Positions 1 through 9,515 of a DNA stretch of 64,000 nucleotides are shown here, piece by piece (position 1 is the first letter of the stretch; each line of letters opens with the position of its first letter). Origin of the DNA: Deinococcus rubellus (GTDB taxonomy: Bacteria > Deinococcota > Deinococci > Deinococcales > Deinococcaceae); NCBI RefSeq assembly GCF_025244745.1, contig NZ_CP104213.1, forward strand, positions 923,501-987,500. Reading direction: 5' to 3'. The position numbers were made by a program, and so were the translations under genes. A model generated the notes under the pieces. The model had not been told where the DNA came from, did not search any database, and saw only the letters and a program-made list of their open reading frames with translations.

Positions 1-1089
1 GAACATGGCGCTGGCCTGGCCCTGCTGGCGCACCCGCGAGTAGAGCAGTAGGTCCTGAATCAGCCCCTTGAGGCGCAGGGTGGCGCTGAGGGTGAACTGG
101 ATGTACTGGTCGGCCCGGTCGTCGAGCTTGCCCTGGTAGCGCCTGGCGAGCAGTTCGGTGTAGCTGCCGATGGTCCTGAGCGGTTCCTGGAGGTCGTGGC
201 TGGCGACGTAGGCGAACTGCTCCAGCTCACGGTTGCTGCGTTCCAAATCACGGTTGGTGCGCTCCAGCACGGCCTGGGCCGTCTTGAGGGTGGCCTCGCG
301 CTGCTCGACGGCGTCGGCCATCACGTAAAACTGGCTGCGCAGGGCCTGCACTTCCCGCACCGGCACGTCCAGCAGCACCTCGCCGTAGTGGCCCTGGGCA
401 ATCCGTCCGGCCCCGGCGTTGAGCGTCTCCAGACCACGCGCCAGGGTGCGGGCGGCGCGCTGGGCAATGAAGATCAGCAGCAGCAGGGCGCTCAGCAGTC
501 CGGCGATGGTCAGGGCGCGGGTCAGGCGCAGCGTGCCTGAGCTGGCGCTGGCCGCCGCCTCACGCCGCAGCATCTCATTGCGCTCCAGGGTGGTCAGCAC
601 GCCGCGCACCGTGTCGATGAGCCGTTTGCCCTGGGTCTGCCGGGTGATGAGCATGGTCGCCGCCGCCGGTGAGATTTGCCGGGCCGCGATGGCGGGGGCC
701 GCCACCTGCTGATCCCAGCGCCGCACCAGCACCCGGACCTGGGCGAGGTTGCGGCGCTGAAAATCACTGACGCTGAGCTGTTGCAGCTTTCCGAGGCGTT
801 CACTGACGTTGCGCTGGCCCTGGCGGTACGGGTCCAGAAACGAATCCTGGCCGACCAGTACGAAGCCTCGCATCCCGGTTTCCATATCGACGATGTCGCG
901 GGCCAGCAGATTGATCAGGTTGAGGCGCACCTGCGAGGTGTTGAGCAGCTCGACCTGCCGGGCGTTGCGGTCAATGCCCCACACCACCGCTGCGGTGACG
1001 GCCAGCAGCAGCAGCAGGGGCAGCAGCAGGGGCAGCAGCAGAAACTGGGTCAGGCTGCGGGTCGCGGGGTGGTGGGGGCGCGGGCGCAT
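1..1089 (-). CDS. Sensor histidine kinase (CHASE3-HAMP-HisKA), 3' end outside window
   Basis: The first 363 codons are present and the rest runs off the left edge. After a short basic N-terminus come a Leu-rich membrane segment (about residues 14-34) and an extracytoplasmic CHASE3-like domain with the family's METGMRGFVL motif. A second membrane segment (about 183-205), a HAMP/coiled-coil linker, and the HisKA dimerisation helix follow. The phospho-accepting His is about residue 298 (YVASHDLQEPLRTI), the form found in phytochrome-type kinases. The ATPase domain lies outside. The ATG at 1089 is the first start after an in-frame TAG at 1102-1104. No strong ribosome-binding site is visible. The signal sensed cannot be inferred. 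Confidence 0.88.
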   Translation of the reverse strand, partial: MRPRPHHPATRSLTQFLLLPLLLPLLLLLAVTAAVVWGIDRNARQVELLNTSQVRLNLINLLARDIVDMETGMRGFVLVGQDSFLDPYRQGQRNVSERLGKLQQLSVSDFQRRNLAQVRVLVRRWDQQVAAPAIAARQISPAAATMLITRQTQGKRLIDTVRGVLTTLERNEMLRREAAASASSGTLRLTRALTIAGLLSALLLLIFIAQRAARTLARGLETLNAGAGRIAQGHYGEVLLDVPVREVQALRSQFYVMADAVEQREATLKTAQAVLERTNRDLERSNRELEQFAYVASHDLQEPLRTIGSYTELLARRYQGKLDDRADQYIQFTLSATLRLKGLIQDLLLYSRVRQQGQASAMF

Positions 1090-1135
1090 TCGTGACGCAG
1101 TCTAGGGCAAGGCACCCGGAGGAAGAGCGCCCAAT

Positions 1136-1165
1136 AAAAACCGCCCCGGATCAAGGCCGGGGCGG
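1136..1165 (-). terminator. Rho-independent terminator of the aminotransferase gene
   Basis: A perfect 9-bp stem (CCGCCCCGG at 1141-1149, CCGGGGCGG at 1157-1165) has a 7-nt loop. On the minus strand it is followed by TTTTT. It lies 20 nt past the stop codon of the aminotransferase. Confidence 0.9.
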
Positions 1166-1184
1166 ATGCGACAAAAGCGCGACT

Positions 1185-2423
1185 TTACTCGGTCTGCTTG
1201 TTTTCCTTGACCTCGGCGGCGGGCACCTCACGCGGGTTGACGGTCTTCAGCACTTTTGCCACTGACGCCACCACCTGATCGATCTGCTCCTTGCTGATGG
1301 TCACGGGCGGCAGGAAACGGATCACCAGCGGCGTGGCGGCCAACGTCAGCACGCTCTCGTCGTGTTCCAGGGCAGCAATGTACGGCGCACTCTTTTCCTT
1401 GAGTTCCATGCCGATCATCAGGCCCATGCCGCGCACCTCGCGGATTTTGGAGGAGTCGATGGCCCTGAGCTGCTCCATGAAGTACTGGCCTTTCTCGCGG
1501 GCCTGCTCGGCCATGTTCTCGCGTTTCATGGCGCGGATGGCGGCCACCCCGGCCGCCATCGCCAGCGGATTGCCGCCGAAGGTGGTGCCGTGTCCGCCCG
1601 CTGGCATCCGGTCGGCCACCTCGGCGGTCATGGCAAACGCACCGATGGGCACGCCGCCTGCCATCGCCTTGGCCAGCGTCATGCCGTCGGGCGTCACACC
1701 GAAATGCTCGGTGGCGAACATCTTGCCGGTGCGGCAAAATCCGGTCTGAATCTCGTCCATGATCAGCAGCGCGCCCTTCTCCTGGGTAAATTGCCGGGCG
1801 GCCTGAATGAACTCTAGGCTGGCCGGACGCACCCCGCCCTCGCCCTGGACCGGCTCGATGATCACGGCGGCGATCTCGCCCGTGACGGCGGCCCTGAGTT
1901 CCTCGATATTGCCGTAGGTCACGAAGCTGACGTTCTTGCTGTCCACCGCGTCGCCGAACGGTTCACGGTACTTGGGTTCCCAGGTGAAGGCCAGCGCGCC
2001 CAGCGTTCGCCCCGCGAAGCCGCGCTTCATGCTGATGAACTTTTTGCGGCCCGTCGCTGTGATGGCGAACTTCTTGGCCGCCTCCACCGCCTCGGTGCCG
2101 GAGTTGCACAGGAAAACCCGGTCCAGGCCAGCGGGCAGCACGCCCACGAGCTCCTGCAAGAATTCGGCGCGTTTGTCGTTGGGCAGGGTCTGGGGCATCA
2201 CGATCAGGCGCTCGGCCTGGTCCTTGATGGCCCGCACCACGTCGGGGTGGCTATGGCCGATGTTGGCAACGCCGTAGCCTGCCACACAGTCGATATAGCT
2301 GCGCCCCGTCTCGTCCCAGACGGTTGCGCCCAGGCCACGCACCATCACGACCTGATGCTTGTTGTACACGCCGCTGTCGTAGCGTACTTCCGCGTCCAGC
2401 CATTTGCTGCTCGTTGTCGTCAT
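1185..2423 (-). CDS. Acetylornithine / [LysW]-lysine aminotransferase (class III PLP)
   Basis: A 412-aa class III, PLP-dependent aminotransferase of the ArgD/LysJ group. Visible family motifs are [10 protein letters not shown] (phosphate-binding), [23 protein letters not shown] (cofactor Asp) and TLAKAMAGG, whose Lys forms the Schiff base. In Deinococcus-Thermus these enzymes serve the LysW-dependent aminoadipate route to lysine, or arginine synthesis; sequence alone does not separate the two. The ATG at 2423 was chosen because AAGGAGG lies directly upstream; the open frame extends further but has no support. The C-terminus is a charged tail. It lies downstream of lpd on the same strand. Confidence 0.88.
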   Translation of the reverse strand: MTTTSSKWLDAEVRYDSGVYNKHQVVMVRGLGATVWDETGRSYIDCVAGYGVANIGHSHPDVVRAIKDQAERLIVMPQTLPNDKRAEFLQELVGVLPAGLDRVFLCNSGTEAVEAAKKFAITATGRKKFISMKRGFAGRTLGALAFTWEPKYREPFGDAVDSKNVSFVTYGNIEELRAAVTGEIAAVIIEPVQGEGGVRPASLEFIQAARQFTQEKGALLIMDEIQTGFCRTGKMFATEHFGVTPDGMTLAKAMAGGVPIGAFAMTAEVADRMPAGGHGTTFGGNPLAMAAGVAAIRAMKRENMAEQAREKGQYFMEQLRAIDSSKIREVRGMGLMIGMELKEKSAPYIAALEHDESVLTLAATPLVIRFLPPVTISKEQIDQVVASVAKVLKTVNPREVPAAEVKENKQTE

Positions 2424-2547
2424 GTGGCCTCCTTGCGCGCCGGAGCGCGGGTTGGAATCAGTGTAGGGGTTGGAAGGGGGGCTGCCCACCCCCTCGGGGC
2501 CGGAAGAGTGTGGGGTGGGCAGGTTCGCGCCGCCCACCACTCCTCTT

Positions 2548-3969
2548 TCACATATGAATCGCCATTTTGCCGACACCCATCGCCGCTTCCTTGAGCGCCT
2601 CGCTCAGCGTCGGGTGGGCGTGAACGGTGCGGCCCAGGTCCTCGGCGCTGCCGCCGAATTCCATCAGGGTCACGGCCTCGGCGATCAGCTCAGACACGTT
2701 GGGGCCGACCATATGCACGCCCAGCACTCGGTCGGTGTCGGCGTCGGCAACCACCTTGATAAAACCGCGCGGGTCGCCGTGCCCGAGGGCACGTCCGTTG
2801 GCGCTGAAGGGAAACTGCCCGGTCTTGACGTTCAGGCCTTTCTCTTTGGCGGCCTGCTCGGTGAGGCCCGCCCAAGCGATCTCCGGCGAGGTGTAGATGA
2901 CCCAGGGAATCACATCGTAGTTGACGTGCCCGGCCTGCCCGGCGATCAGCTCGGCCACCGCCACGCCCTCGTCCTCGGCCTTGTGCGCCAGCATCGCGCC
3001 GCCCACCACGTCGCCGACGGCGTACACGTTCGCCAGGTTGGTGCGGTAGTGGGCGTCGATCTTGACAAAGCCGCGCTCGTCGAGTTCCAGGCCCACATTC
3101 CCGCTGCCCAGGCCGGAGGTGTTTGGCACCCGCCCGATGCTGACGATCAGCTTGTCGAACTCGGCGGTCACGCTCTGGTCCTTCTCGGTGTAGGTCACGC
3201 TGACCGAGGTGCCGTTGTCCTTGACCTCAGTGATGTTGACGCTGAAGTGAAAGTCCAGGCCCTGCTTCTGAAACTGCTTGAGCGCTTCCCTGCTGACGGC
3301 GGGGTCGGCGGGCAGCAGAAAGCCTGGCAGGGCTTCGAGCACCGTCACCTGAGCACCCAGTCGCCGCCAGACGCTGCCCAGCTCCACGCCGATGACGCCC
3401 GCACCGATCACGCCAAGTCGTTTGGGCACTTCGCTGAATTCCAGCGCGCCGCTGTTCTCCACGACGTTGCCGCCGAACGGGGCCAGCGGCAGGGCACGGG
3501 GATTGCTGCCCGTCGCCACGATCACGTGCTTGGCCTTGATCTCACTGCTAGCCTCGCCTTCAAACCCGATCTGAATGACCCAGCCGTCTCCGTCCTGGCG
3601 CGTCAGCTTGCCGTAGCCGTGATAGCTCTTGATCTTGTTCTTCTTGAACAAATACGCCACGCCGCCGGTCAGCTTGTCCACTACACCCGCCTTGCGGCCC
3701 AGCATCCTGGCGAGGTCGATTTTCGCGCCCTCCACCGTGATGCCGTGATCGGCGAACTCGCGTTCGAGCAGCTCAAACTTTTCACTGCTGTCGAGGAGGG
3801 CTTTGCTGGGAATGCAGCCGATGTTGAGGCAAGTGCCGCCCAGCGAGGGCTTGCCGTCACGGGTAAAAGCGTCCACGCAGGCCACGCTGAAACCGAGTTG
3901 CGCGGCGCGGATGGCCGCCACGTAGCCGCCGGGGCCGCCGCCAATCACTAGAACGTCGTAAGTCTCCAT
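2548..3969 (-). CDS. lpdA: Dihydrolipoyl dehydrogenase
   Basis: A 473-aa flavoprotein disulfide reductase, the E3 subunit that reoxidises dihydrolipoamide in 2-oxo-acid dehydrogenase complexes. The N-terminal FAD site ([11 protein letters not shown]), the redox-active disulfide [16 protein letters not shown] (about residue 45), a central NAD site ([13 protein letters not shown]) and the C-terminal [14 protein letters not shown] segment with the catalytic His are all present. An in-frame ATG lies at 3975, but a TAGACT box ends 1 nt before it and 7 nt before the ATG at 3969. The second ATG is therefore preferred as a leaderless start. No E1 or E2 gene is next to it. Confidence 0.92.
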   Translation of the reverse strand: METYDVLVIGGGPGGYVAAIRAAQLGFSVACVDAFTRDGKPSLGGTCLNIGCIPSKALLDSSEKFELLEREFADHGITVEGAKIDLARMLGRKAGVVDKLTGGVAYLFKKNKIKSYHGYGKLTRQDGDGWVIQIGFEGEASSEIKAKHVIVATGSNPRALPLAPFGGNVVENSGALEFSEVPKRLGVIGAGVIGVELGSVWRRLGAQVTVLEALPGFLLPADPAVSREALKQFQKQGLDFHFSVNITEVKDNGTSVSVTYTEKDQSVTAEFDKLIVSIGRVPNTSGLGSGNVGLELDERGFVKIDAHYRTNLANVYAVGDVVGGAMLAHKAEDEGVAVAELIAGQAGHVNYDVIPWVIYTSPEIAWAGLTEQAAKEKGLNVKTGQFPFSANGRALGHGDPRGFIKVVADADTDRVLGVHMVGPNVSELIAEAVTLMEFGGSAEDLGRTVHAHPTLSEALKEAAMGVGKMAIHM

Positions 3970-3976
3970 GCCCATG

Positions 3977-3982
3977 AGTCTA
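3977..3982 (-). promoter_or_regulatory. -10 box (TAGACT) of lpdA, leaderless layout
   Basis: TAGACT on the minus strand is separated by 7 nt from the ATG at 3969, with no ribosome-binding site. Confidence 0.5.
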
Positions 3983-4105
3983 CCGTCTGCCCTGCGGGCG
4001 AAAAGGAAACCCGGTGAGGAGTGGCGTGCCCAGGCGGACAGGCCCCATACGGGTGCCGCTCTGTCCAAGACAGCGCGTCCGTTCACGACGAGTGAGGAAC
4101 GCCGC

Positions 4106-5068
4106 TTACGGCTGGGCGCTCCCGCTCTTGGTGGGAGCAGGTTGGACCTTGGCGGGCAGGTTGATCAGAAAGCCGCTGCCGGAGCCGCCCGATACGGTCG
4201 GTAGCGCGCCGTTCCACTTTTCGATTTGCTTGTTCTGAATCAGCTCCGGCGTCAGCGAGGCGGCCAGCACCTTGTTGGCCTTGGCCTGCGCCTCGGCCCG
4301 CACCAGAATGGCCTGGGCGTCGCCCTCCGCCAGGGCGACCGCCTGCTGGGCCTCGGCCTTGCTCTGCACCACCTTGTTCTCAGCCTGAATGGCTGCCTGC
4401 TGGGCCGAGAACTTGGCGTTGATGCTCTGCACGACGGCTTCTGGGGCGCGCAGTTCGCCGATGAAGCTGAAATTGCGAACCAGGAATCCCGAGGGCGTGA
4501 GTTCTGTCACCACTTCCCGCTCGGAAGCGTCTTCAAAGGCGCTTCGGCCCTTGCCCAGCAGTTGCTCGGCGGTGTAGCCCGACGCCTGACGGGTGATGGC
4601 GTTTCTGACCACGCTGCGGATGTAGGTGCGGGTGATGGTGTCCACGTCCGGCCCGAAGCGGATGTAGATGGCGGGGGCCGCCTTGGGGTCAATCTGGTAG
4701 CCGAAGTTCACGTCGCCGTTGAGCGTCACCTGATCGGCGGTATTGAAGGTAAACGACTCGTCGCCGGGGCTGCCCTCGCTGGCGCTCTTTGTCCACGAGT
4801 AGCTCTGCTGGGCGCGTGGGTAGGTCACGATCTCGGTGGTGATGGGGTTGACCAGCACGTAGCCCGACACCACGTTGGTCTGCGACAGGCCGCGCGAACT
4901 GCCCGCTTTGTTGAACTTCAGGCCGATCTGCCCGGGGCCGATGACCTGAACGCTGCTGCTCAGCACGCTCACCACCACGATGATGACGAGCAGCAACCCG
5001 CCCCAGCGCAGGTAAGGCGTCAGCGGCGAGGTGGAACGGAGTGGAACGGCGGACGGAATTTTTTGCAT
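4106..5068 (-). CDS. SPFH/Band-7 (prohibitin-like) membrane protein
   Basis: A 320-aa protein with one N-terminal membrane anchor (about residues 19-42), an SPFH domain beginning [13 protein letters not shown], and an Ala/Gln/Glu-rich coiled-coil region ([28 protein letters not shown]). The C-terminal tail is Gly/Pro-rich. Proteins of this family form membrane-associated rings or scaffolds; the substrate is unknown. TCTGGAG lies upstream of the ATG. It sits with small membrane and secreted proteins of unknown role on the same strand (5135-6682), so a shared envelope job is possible but unproven. Confidence 0.85.
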   Translation of the reverse strand: MQKIPSAVPLRSTSPLTPYLRWGGLLLVIIVVVSVLSSSVQVIGPGQIGLKFNKAGSSRGLSQTNVVSGYVLVNPITTEIVTYPRAQQSYSWTKSASEGSPGDESFTFNTADQVTLNGDVNFGYQIDPKAAPAIYIRFGPDVDTITRTYIRSVVRNAITRQASGYTAEQLLGKGRSAFEDASEREVVTELTPSGFLVRNFSFIGELRAPEAVVQSINAKFSAQQAAIQAENKVVQSKAEAQQAVALAEGDAQAILVRAEAQAKANKVLAASLTPELIQNKQIEKWNGALPTVSGGSGSGFLINLPAKVQPAPTKSGSAQP

Positions 5069-5134
5069 GATGGATGCTCCAGAAGATGGTGGGTACTGGG
5101 TAAACCATAGGGGTAGGGCAGGGGAGGTCGCTGC

Positions 5135-5395
5135 TCAGCGCTCGCCGCGCCACCACTCACGCAGGCGCTGGCGCAGATGTTGGCTGGCCGCGCCGGGCCA
5201 CAGCCATCCGGCGGCGGCGAAAACAGCGAGCGAAATGATCAGGGTGATGGGCAGGTTGGCGTCGTTGCTCTGGTAGCCGAAGGTGCGGGCCAGCCACCCG
5301 AGCGCCCACAGCAAACTGAAGACGGCGGCGATGAATCCGGCGAAGGCGACCAGACTCCAGAACAGCCGCCAGCGGGGCGGGCGCAGGGAAGGCAT
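5135..5395 (-). CDS. Small two-helix membrane protein, unknown
   Basis: An 86-aa protein with two hydrophobic helices (about residues 10-33 and 48-68), an Arg-rich N-terminus and an Arg/Trp-rich C-terminal tail. No family is recognised. It lies 17 nt downstream of the 203-aa secreted protein gene and upstream of the SPFH gene on the same strand. CCGGAG abuts the ATG. Confidence 0.6.
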   Translation of the reverse strand: MPSLRPPRWRLFWSLVAFAGFIAAVFSLLWALGWLARTFGYQSNDANLPITLIISLAVFAAAGWLWPGAASQHLRQRLREWWRGER

Positions 5396-5412
5396 CTCCG
5401 GTGTCCAGAAGC

Positions 5413-6024
5413 TCAGAGGCCCAGCAGCCCCAGCGCTGCCGTCGCCGTCAGCTCGGTCTTGAACGGCTGAATGAGGGCAGTCGTCTGGGGGCTGGCGTCG
5501 AGTTTGACGGTGTTGCCGAAATCGGGCACCTTGCCGCCCTGCAACTCACTGGCGATTTTGCCGAAGTCGATATCTGGCACGCCCAGTGAGCGGTTCACGC
5601 CGTCCCGGACGACGTTGTAGCGCTCGCGGCTGAGCTGTTCGCGCACCAGTCCCTGCACCTGGGCGGCGCGGGCCTGACCCACTGAGCTGCCCAGGTCGCG
5701 CAGCACGCCCGTCACCTGCCAGAAGGTCGGCGTCTGGCCGTTCTGAATGCTCTGGAAGGTGTTCTGGACGCTGGTGAAGCTGCTGCCCAGGGCAGCGCGC
5801 TCGTCACGGCGAATTCGCACGAACTTCTGCACGTCGCTGCGGGTGAGGGGAGACTGTACGTTGCCGCTGGCCGCTGGAATCTGTGCCGATTGGGCAGGTA
5901 TCCGCCAGCCACTCAGAAAGACCGTCACCGGGCGGTAGACCAGGAAGTAGCCCGCCGCAAGCAGGGCCAGGAGCAGCACCACAAAGCCCCCGCAGCCGCA
6001 ACCACATCCACGTCTGGCGTTCAT
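5413..6024 (-). CDS. Membrane-anchored protein, tandem paralogue A (LGLLGL C-terminus)
   Basis: 203 aa. The N-terminus MNARRGCGCGCGGF is Cys-rich and runs into a single membrane helix. The mature part is helical and polar, with SPLTRSDVQKF and TPTFWQVTGVLRDLGSSVGQARAAQ, and the protein ends in LGLLGL. It aligns along most of its length with the next gene upstream (6113-6682): QSPxTRxDxQKF, FxQVTGxLRxxGxSVGxARAAQ and the same terminal six residues. The two are an ancient tandem duplication. An in-frame TTG exists at 6042 but has no ribosome-binding site; the ATG has CCAGGGG before it. Function unknown. Confidence 0.7.
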   Translation of the reverse strand: MNARRGCGCGCGGFVVLLLALLAAGYFLVYRPVTVFLSGWRIPAQSAQIPAASGNVQSPLTRSDVQKFVRIRRDERAALGSSFTSVQNTFQSIQNGQTPTFWQVTGVLRDLGSSVGQARAAQVQGLVREQLSRERYNVVRDGVNRSLGVPDIDFGKIASELQGGKVPDFGNTVKLDASPQTTALIQPFKTELTATAALGLLGL

Positions 6025-6112
6025 GCCCCTGGATACGGGCAAACGGTGAGGAAAGTTCCGCCAGGGCTGCCGGACTGCTTCTCTCCTAACCTTAAGCAGT
6101 CAGGCCCAGCGC

Positions 6113-6682
6113 TCAGAGGCCCAGCAATCCCAATGGGGCCGTTTCCAGCAGGTCGCTGCGGCTCGGCTCGATCAATGCCTTGGTCTGAGGGTCGGCGTCG
6201 GTGCTGACGGTGCTGCCCAGGTCGGAGAAGTCGCCCCCCTTGAGTTTGCTCAGCACTTTATTCAAGTCAAAACTGGGAATGCCCAGCGCCCTGTTGATCT
6301 GACTGCGAATGAATCGGAAGCGGGCGCTGCTGAGATTTTGCTGACCCAGTGCCGTTTTCTGTGCGGCTCTGGCGTCGCCCACCGAACCGCCGATCTGGCG
6401 CAGCGCTCCGGTGACCTGCAAGAAGCTGGGATTGTTTCCCTTCCTGACGTCGTCAAAGATGGTCTGAAGGCTGGAGAAACTGTCGCCCAGCGCGGTCTTC
6501 TCGTCGGCCCGGACGGCCATGAACTTCTGGAGATCGGCTCTGGTCACGGGCGATTGCACGCTGCTGTTCGCAGAAGCGGCGGGCGGCGTCTTGGGCGCTG
6601 GTTCCGACTGGGCCGACACCGTCCCGGCCCCCACAAGGAGAACCGAGAGCAGCACGAACGTTTTGAAGCTGGACATACACAT
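6113..6682 (-). CDS. Secreted protein, tandem paralogue B (LGLLGL C-terminus)
   Basis: 189 aa with a classical signal peptide (hydrophobic core about residues 8-22, cleavage after VSA). The mature region carries QSPVTRADLQKF, PSFLQVTGALRQIGGSVGDARAAQ and the C-terminus LGLLGL, all shared with its neighbour at 5413-6024. Here the N-terminus is a cleavable signal instead of a Cys-rich anchor, so the pair may act in different envelope locations. ATG codons lie at 6682 and 6676. A TACCCT box ends 6 nt before 6682, favouring that start. No known domain is recognised. Confidence 0.7.
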   Translation of the reverse strand: MCMSSFKTFVLLSVLLVGAGTVSAQSEPAPKTPPAASANSSVQSPVTRADLQKFMAVRADEKTALGDSFSSLQTIFDDVRKGNNPSFLQVTGALRQIGGSVGDARAAQKTALGQQNLSSARFRFIRSQINRALGIPSFDLNKVLSKLKGGDFSDLGSTVSTDADPQTKALIEPSRSDLLETAPLGLLGL

Positions 6683-6688
6683 ACGTTC

Positions 6689-6694
6689 AGGGTA
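6689..6694 (-). promoter_or_regulatory. -10 box (TACCCT) of paralogue B, leaderless layout
   Basis: TACCCT on the minus strand is followed by 6 nt and then the ATG at 6682, leaving no room for a ribosome-binding site. Confidence 0.5.
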
Positions 6695-6739
6695 GGGCCC
6701 CGGAATAAGCCGCAGTTCAACCGCCCGGTCGACAGACGT

Positions 6740-7369
6740 TCACGCCCGCCTCATTTCTTCCAGTACGGTCAGCAGCGCCACTCCTCCCATGAGTTCGGCT
6801 TCCAGCATCCCACCTGCCGCCTCGTTGCTGACGGTGAAACCGCTGCCCAGTGGCACGTTGCTGTCAGTCAGCGGCCAGCGTGCGCCGCGCAACGTCAGGC
6901 CCCGCAACTCGGAGGCGGCCAGCACACTAAAAATCTGCCCCGCTTGCAAGTCGAGCCTGACTGGAACCTTCGGCAGCAGCGGATACCCGGCCTCGTCACC
7001 GCTGTGCAGGCTGACCTTCAGACCCTCCCTGGCCAGGCGGCAGGCCCCCAGTGCCAGGGCGAAGGCGTGGTCGAAGCGGCCCCCAAAGGCCCCCAGGATG
7101 AGGAGTTCGCCTGCGCCGCGCTGCCGGGCCACGTTGACGGCCAGCTCGAAGTCGGTGCTGTCCTTGGCCGTCGGATGCTGCTCGCGCGGTGCGTCCACAT
7201 TCAGCCCCTCAGACGAATCGAAATCGCCCACCCACAAATCAATCTTGACGCCCAGCAGGGCGGCGTGGCGCGCGCCCCCGTCGGCGGCGATGACCAGGTC
7301 AGGGCGCGGCAGCGCGGCGAGTGCAGGCGCATCGGTCAGCCGCCCACCCACCAGAATCCAGGCGAGCAT
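6740..7369 (-). CDS. thiN: Thiamine pyrophosphokinase
   Basis: A 209-aa enzyme that transfers pyrophosphate from ATP to thiamine, giving thiamine diphosphate. Family motifs are in order: AADGGARHA near residue 30, the acidic WVGDFDSSEG, KDSTDFELAV and GGRFDHAFA. The C-terminus has the usual beta-sandwich motif (GFTVSNEAAGG). An in-frame GTG lies at 7378. The ATG at 7369 is preferred because a TACAGT box ends 7 nt upstream. It lies just downstream of an unrelated secreted-protein gene. Confidence 0.88.
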   Translation of the reverse strand: MLAWILVGGRLTDAPALAALPRPDLVIAADGGARHAALLGVKIDLWVGDFDSSEGLNVDAPREQHPTAKDSTDFELAVNVARQRGAGELLILGAFGGRFDHAFALALGACRLAREGLKVSLHSGDEAGYPLLPKVPVRLDLQAGQIFSVLAASELRGLTLRGARWPLTDSNVPLGSGFTVSNEAAGGMLEAELMGGVALLTVLEEMRRA

Positions 7370-7376
7370 GGCGGCC

Positions 7377-7382
7377 ACTGTA
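7377..7382 (-). promoter_or_regulatory. -10 box (TACAGT) of thiN, leaderless layout
   Basis: TACAGT on the minus strand is followed by 7 nt and then the ATG at 7369. The box overlaps the competing GTG, which argues against that start. Confidence 0.45.
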
Positions 7383-7396
7383 GCGCCCCCGGCGGC

Positions 7397-8461
7397 TTAC
7401 GGTAGGTTCAGTGCCGCCCGCACGTCCGCCAGCAGCGTTTCGACATTCTTGCTCAGGCCGTCGAGCGCGGGTGTTGCGGTGCGGGCCGGGTTGAAGGCCG
7501 ACAGGTAGACGATGCGCGCTCCGCTGCGGGTATTGAGTGGTCCTTCAGCGGCCACTGCCAGTTGCACGAACTTCTCGCTGCCGCCGGGCAGGGTGTAGCT
7601 CAGGCCGATGAGCCGGTACGCGCCCGCGTCCTCGCCGGGCGTCACGCTGAACTTCATCCGGGCCGCGTCGCTGAGCGTCTGTGCCGTGGCCGCCGCGTTG
7701 AGCGCCTTGACGCTGACCGGGTTCAGCGGATCGCTGCTGAACAGCGCGTTGACGTCACTGAAGCTCAGCGCCTGCATGGCCCCGCCGAGAAGCTGCACCA
7801 TACTGGCGGACTGCGCCTCGCTGGGGCTGCCTGCGTTGGAGCTGGGTGTGTTGGAGGTGGTGGTGACGCTGCTGACGGTGGTGGTTACGGTGGCCGCCGT
7901 GCCCAGCGGCGCGCCCGCCGCCACCGTCAGGTAGGGTTTGATCGCCGCGCTGCCATTGAACTTCTGCACCAGTTTGCCCGCACAGTCGGCGGCGGCCTTG
8001 CTCTCGTCACTGCTAAAGCTGACGCCGCTCCACCAGTACCACGAGCTGTACCCAGCGCTGGTGCCGTCGCAGGTGTCCTGCCAGATCACCGTGCCAGTCT
8101 TGGCATCGTCGATCTCGAAGCTGGCCTTCACCGTCTTGGCATTCAGGCAGCCGACAATCGGCAGGCACACGCCGCCGCCCCCAGTGATGTCGGTGATGCC
8201 CGCCTTCATGATCAGGTTGGCCCCGTCCTGTTGACGTACCGGGCGCACATAGCCGCTGGCCTTGAGGGCCTGGGTGATGGCGCTGTCGAACGACGACCAA
8301 GCGCTGTAGCCGCAGTAGCCGCCGCTGCAATAGTTGTCACCGATGTAGACCACCGCCTGCGGGCCGCTGTAGGCCGGGGTCTGCTGGGCCTGTACTGCGC
8401 CGAGGAGTCCGAAACCGATGCTGAGCAGCCGAAAACTGACCTTGAAACGGGTGTGCTTCAT
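7397..8461 (-). CDS. Secreted protein of unknown function
   Basis: A 354-aa protein with a signal peptide (hydrophobic core to about residue 25, AQA cleavage). An N-terminal domain of about 150 residues holds several Cys (YCSGGYCGY, CLPIVGCLN, DTCDG) and has the look of outer-surface lipoprotein/assembly domains that bind small ligands. A Ser/Thr-rich linker follows (about 190-215), then a second domain of about 130 residues ending in LADVRAALNLP. No family is assigned. The GGAGGG ribosome-binding site upstream of the ATG is strong, unlike many neighbours. The paired Cys suggest disulfides in an exported protein; that is inference. Confidence 0.65.
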   Translation of the reverse strand: MKHTRFKVSFRLLSIGFGLLGAVQAQQTPAYSGPQAVVYIGDNYCSGGYCGYSAWSSFDSAITQALKASGYVRPVRQQDGANLIMKAGITDITGGGGVCLPIVGCLNAKTVKASFEIDDAKTGTVIWQDTCDGTSAGYSSWYWWSGVSFSSDESKAAADCAGKLVQKFNGSAAIKPYLTVAAGAPLGTAATVTTTVSSVTTTSNTPSSNAGSPSEAQSASMVQLLGGAMQALSFSDVNALFSSDPLNPVSVKALNAAATAQTLSDAARMKFSVTPGEDAGAYRLIGLSYTLPGGSEKFVQLAVAAEGPLNTRSGARIVYLSAFNPARTATPALDGLSKNVETLLADVRAALNLP

Positions 8462-8539
8462 GCTGTGCCCTCCGGAATGGTGCTGCTTTCAGATGACTGA
8501 CCTGTCATTCATTTTAGAGGCAGCGGCGTCAAAAGGTCG

Positions 8540-9508
8540 TCAAGGCACGGCCCGGTCATCGGGCACCTCGCGCAACTGACTTTCGTCCAACCGCAACTTC
8601 AAAGTGTCTCTGCCAATCAGCGTGGCCTCGCGGCGGCTCAGGTGCAGGGTGAGTTCGCCGAGTTCGTGGGCGGCCTTGACGGTTTCGCCGTGTTCGTCGG
8701 GCTGGCGGAAGGTGACGCTGTGGGCCTCCCCCTCGCCCAGAATGACTGCACTTTCCGGCACCAGAACAACCTGCCCGCCCCGCGCAAATACGTTCGGCTG
8801 TCCCAGAAATTCGGCCACCCAGGCCGTTGCGGGCTGGCCGAATACGCCAGCCGCCGCGCCGATCTGCACCACCCGCCCGGCCCGCATCAGCGCCACCTGA
8901 CCTGCCAGGGCCAGGGCCTCGCGCTGGTCGTGGGTGACGATCAGCACGGCGGTGCCGAGCATGTCGAAGAGCGCGCGTAGCTCAGTACGCAAACGGGCGC
9001 GAAGCTGCTCGTCGAGGTTGCTCAGCGGCTCGTCGAGCAGCAGCAGTGGTGGGTGCGGCGCGAGGGCGCGGGCCAGGGCGACGCGCTGCTGCTGCCCGCC
9101 TGACAGCGCCCCGATGCGCCGAGCGGCCAGATCAGCCAGCCCGACCAGGTCGAGCGCTTCTCGGGCCTGCTGCTGTGCCTGCACTTGGTTCGCGCCGCGC
9201 CTGCGGGGGCCGTAGGCCACGTTGCCCATCACGTCCAGGTGCGGAAAGAGGGCGTAGTCCTGAAAGACCAGGCCGAGGCAGCGCGCTTCGGGCGGCAGCC
9301 GGGTCACGTCGCGGCCCGCCACGCTCACACTGCCGGCGTCGGGGCGCTCCAGGCCCGCGATCATTCTCAGCACCGTGCTCTTGCCGCTGCCCGACGGTCC
9401 CAGCAGGGCCAGCGTTTCGCCCGGCGCGAGGCTCAGGCTGACCCCTTCGGCGGCGGAGACTGCGCCGTAATGGCGGCTGAGACCAAGGGTCTGAAGGGCG
9501 GGAAGCAC
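8540..9508 (-). CDS. ABC transporter ATP-binding protein (thiamine/iron/sulfate type importer)
   Basis: 322 aa. Walker A GPSGSGKST (about residues 36-44), Q-loop VFQDYALFPHL, signature LSGGQQQRV (about 139), Walker B LLLLDEPLSNLD and H-loop VTHDQ are all intact. The C-terminal extension of about 90 residues resembles the regulatory domain of ThiQ/FbpC/PotA-type ATPases. It energises the two-domain permease encoded at 10692-12260. A hydrolase gene lies between the two and no binding-protein gene is nearby, so the substrate is open. The GTG start is preceded by a TACCCT box at 7 nt. Confidence 0.88.
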   Translation of the reverse strand: MLPALQTLGLSRHYGAVSAAEGVSLSLAPGETLALLGPSGSGKSTVLRMIAGLERPDAGSVSVAGRDVTRLPPEARCLGLVFQDYALFPHLDVMGNVAYGPRRRGANQVQAQQQAREALDLVGLADLAARRIGALSGGQQQRVALARALAPHPPLLLLDEPLSNLDEQLRARLRTELRALFDMLGTAVLIVTHDQREALALAGQVALMRAGRVVQIGAAAGVFGQPATAWVAEFLGQPNVFARGGQVVLVPESAVILGEGEAHSVTFRQPDEHGETVKAAHELGELTLHLSRREATLIGRDTLKLRLDESQLREVPDDRAVP

Positions 9509-9515
9509 GGGGCTC

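Noticed and set aside
2470..3951. Long plus-strand open frame (493 codons) opposite lpdA
   Set aside because: It is the antisense of a clear dihydrolipoyl dehydrogenase, is His/Gly/Val-rich without any motif, and is a high-GC shadow frame.
6740..7382. TPP riboswitch near thiN or the ABC importer
   Set aside because: No match to the conserved CUGAGA and ACCUGA helices was seen, and thiN has no leader.
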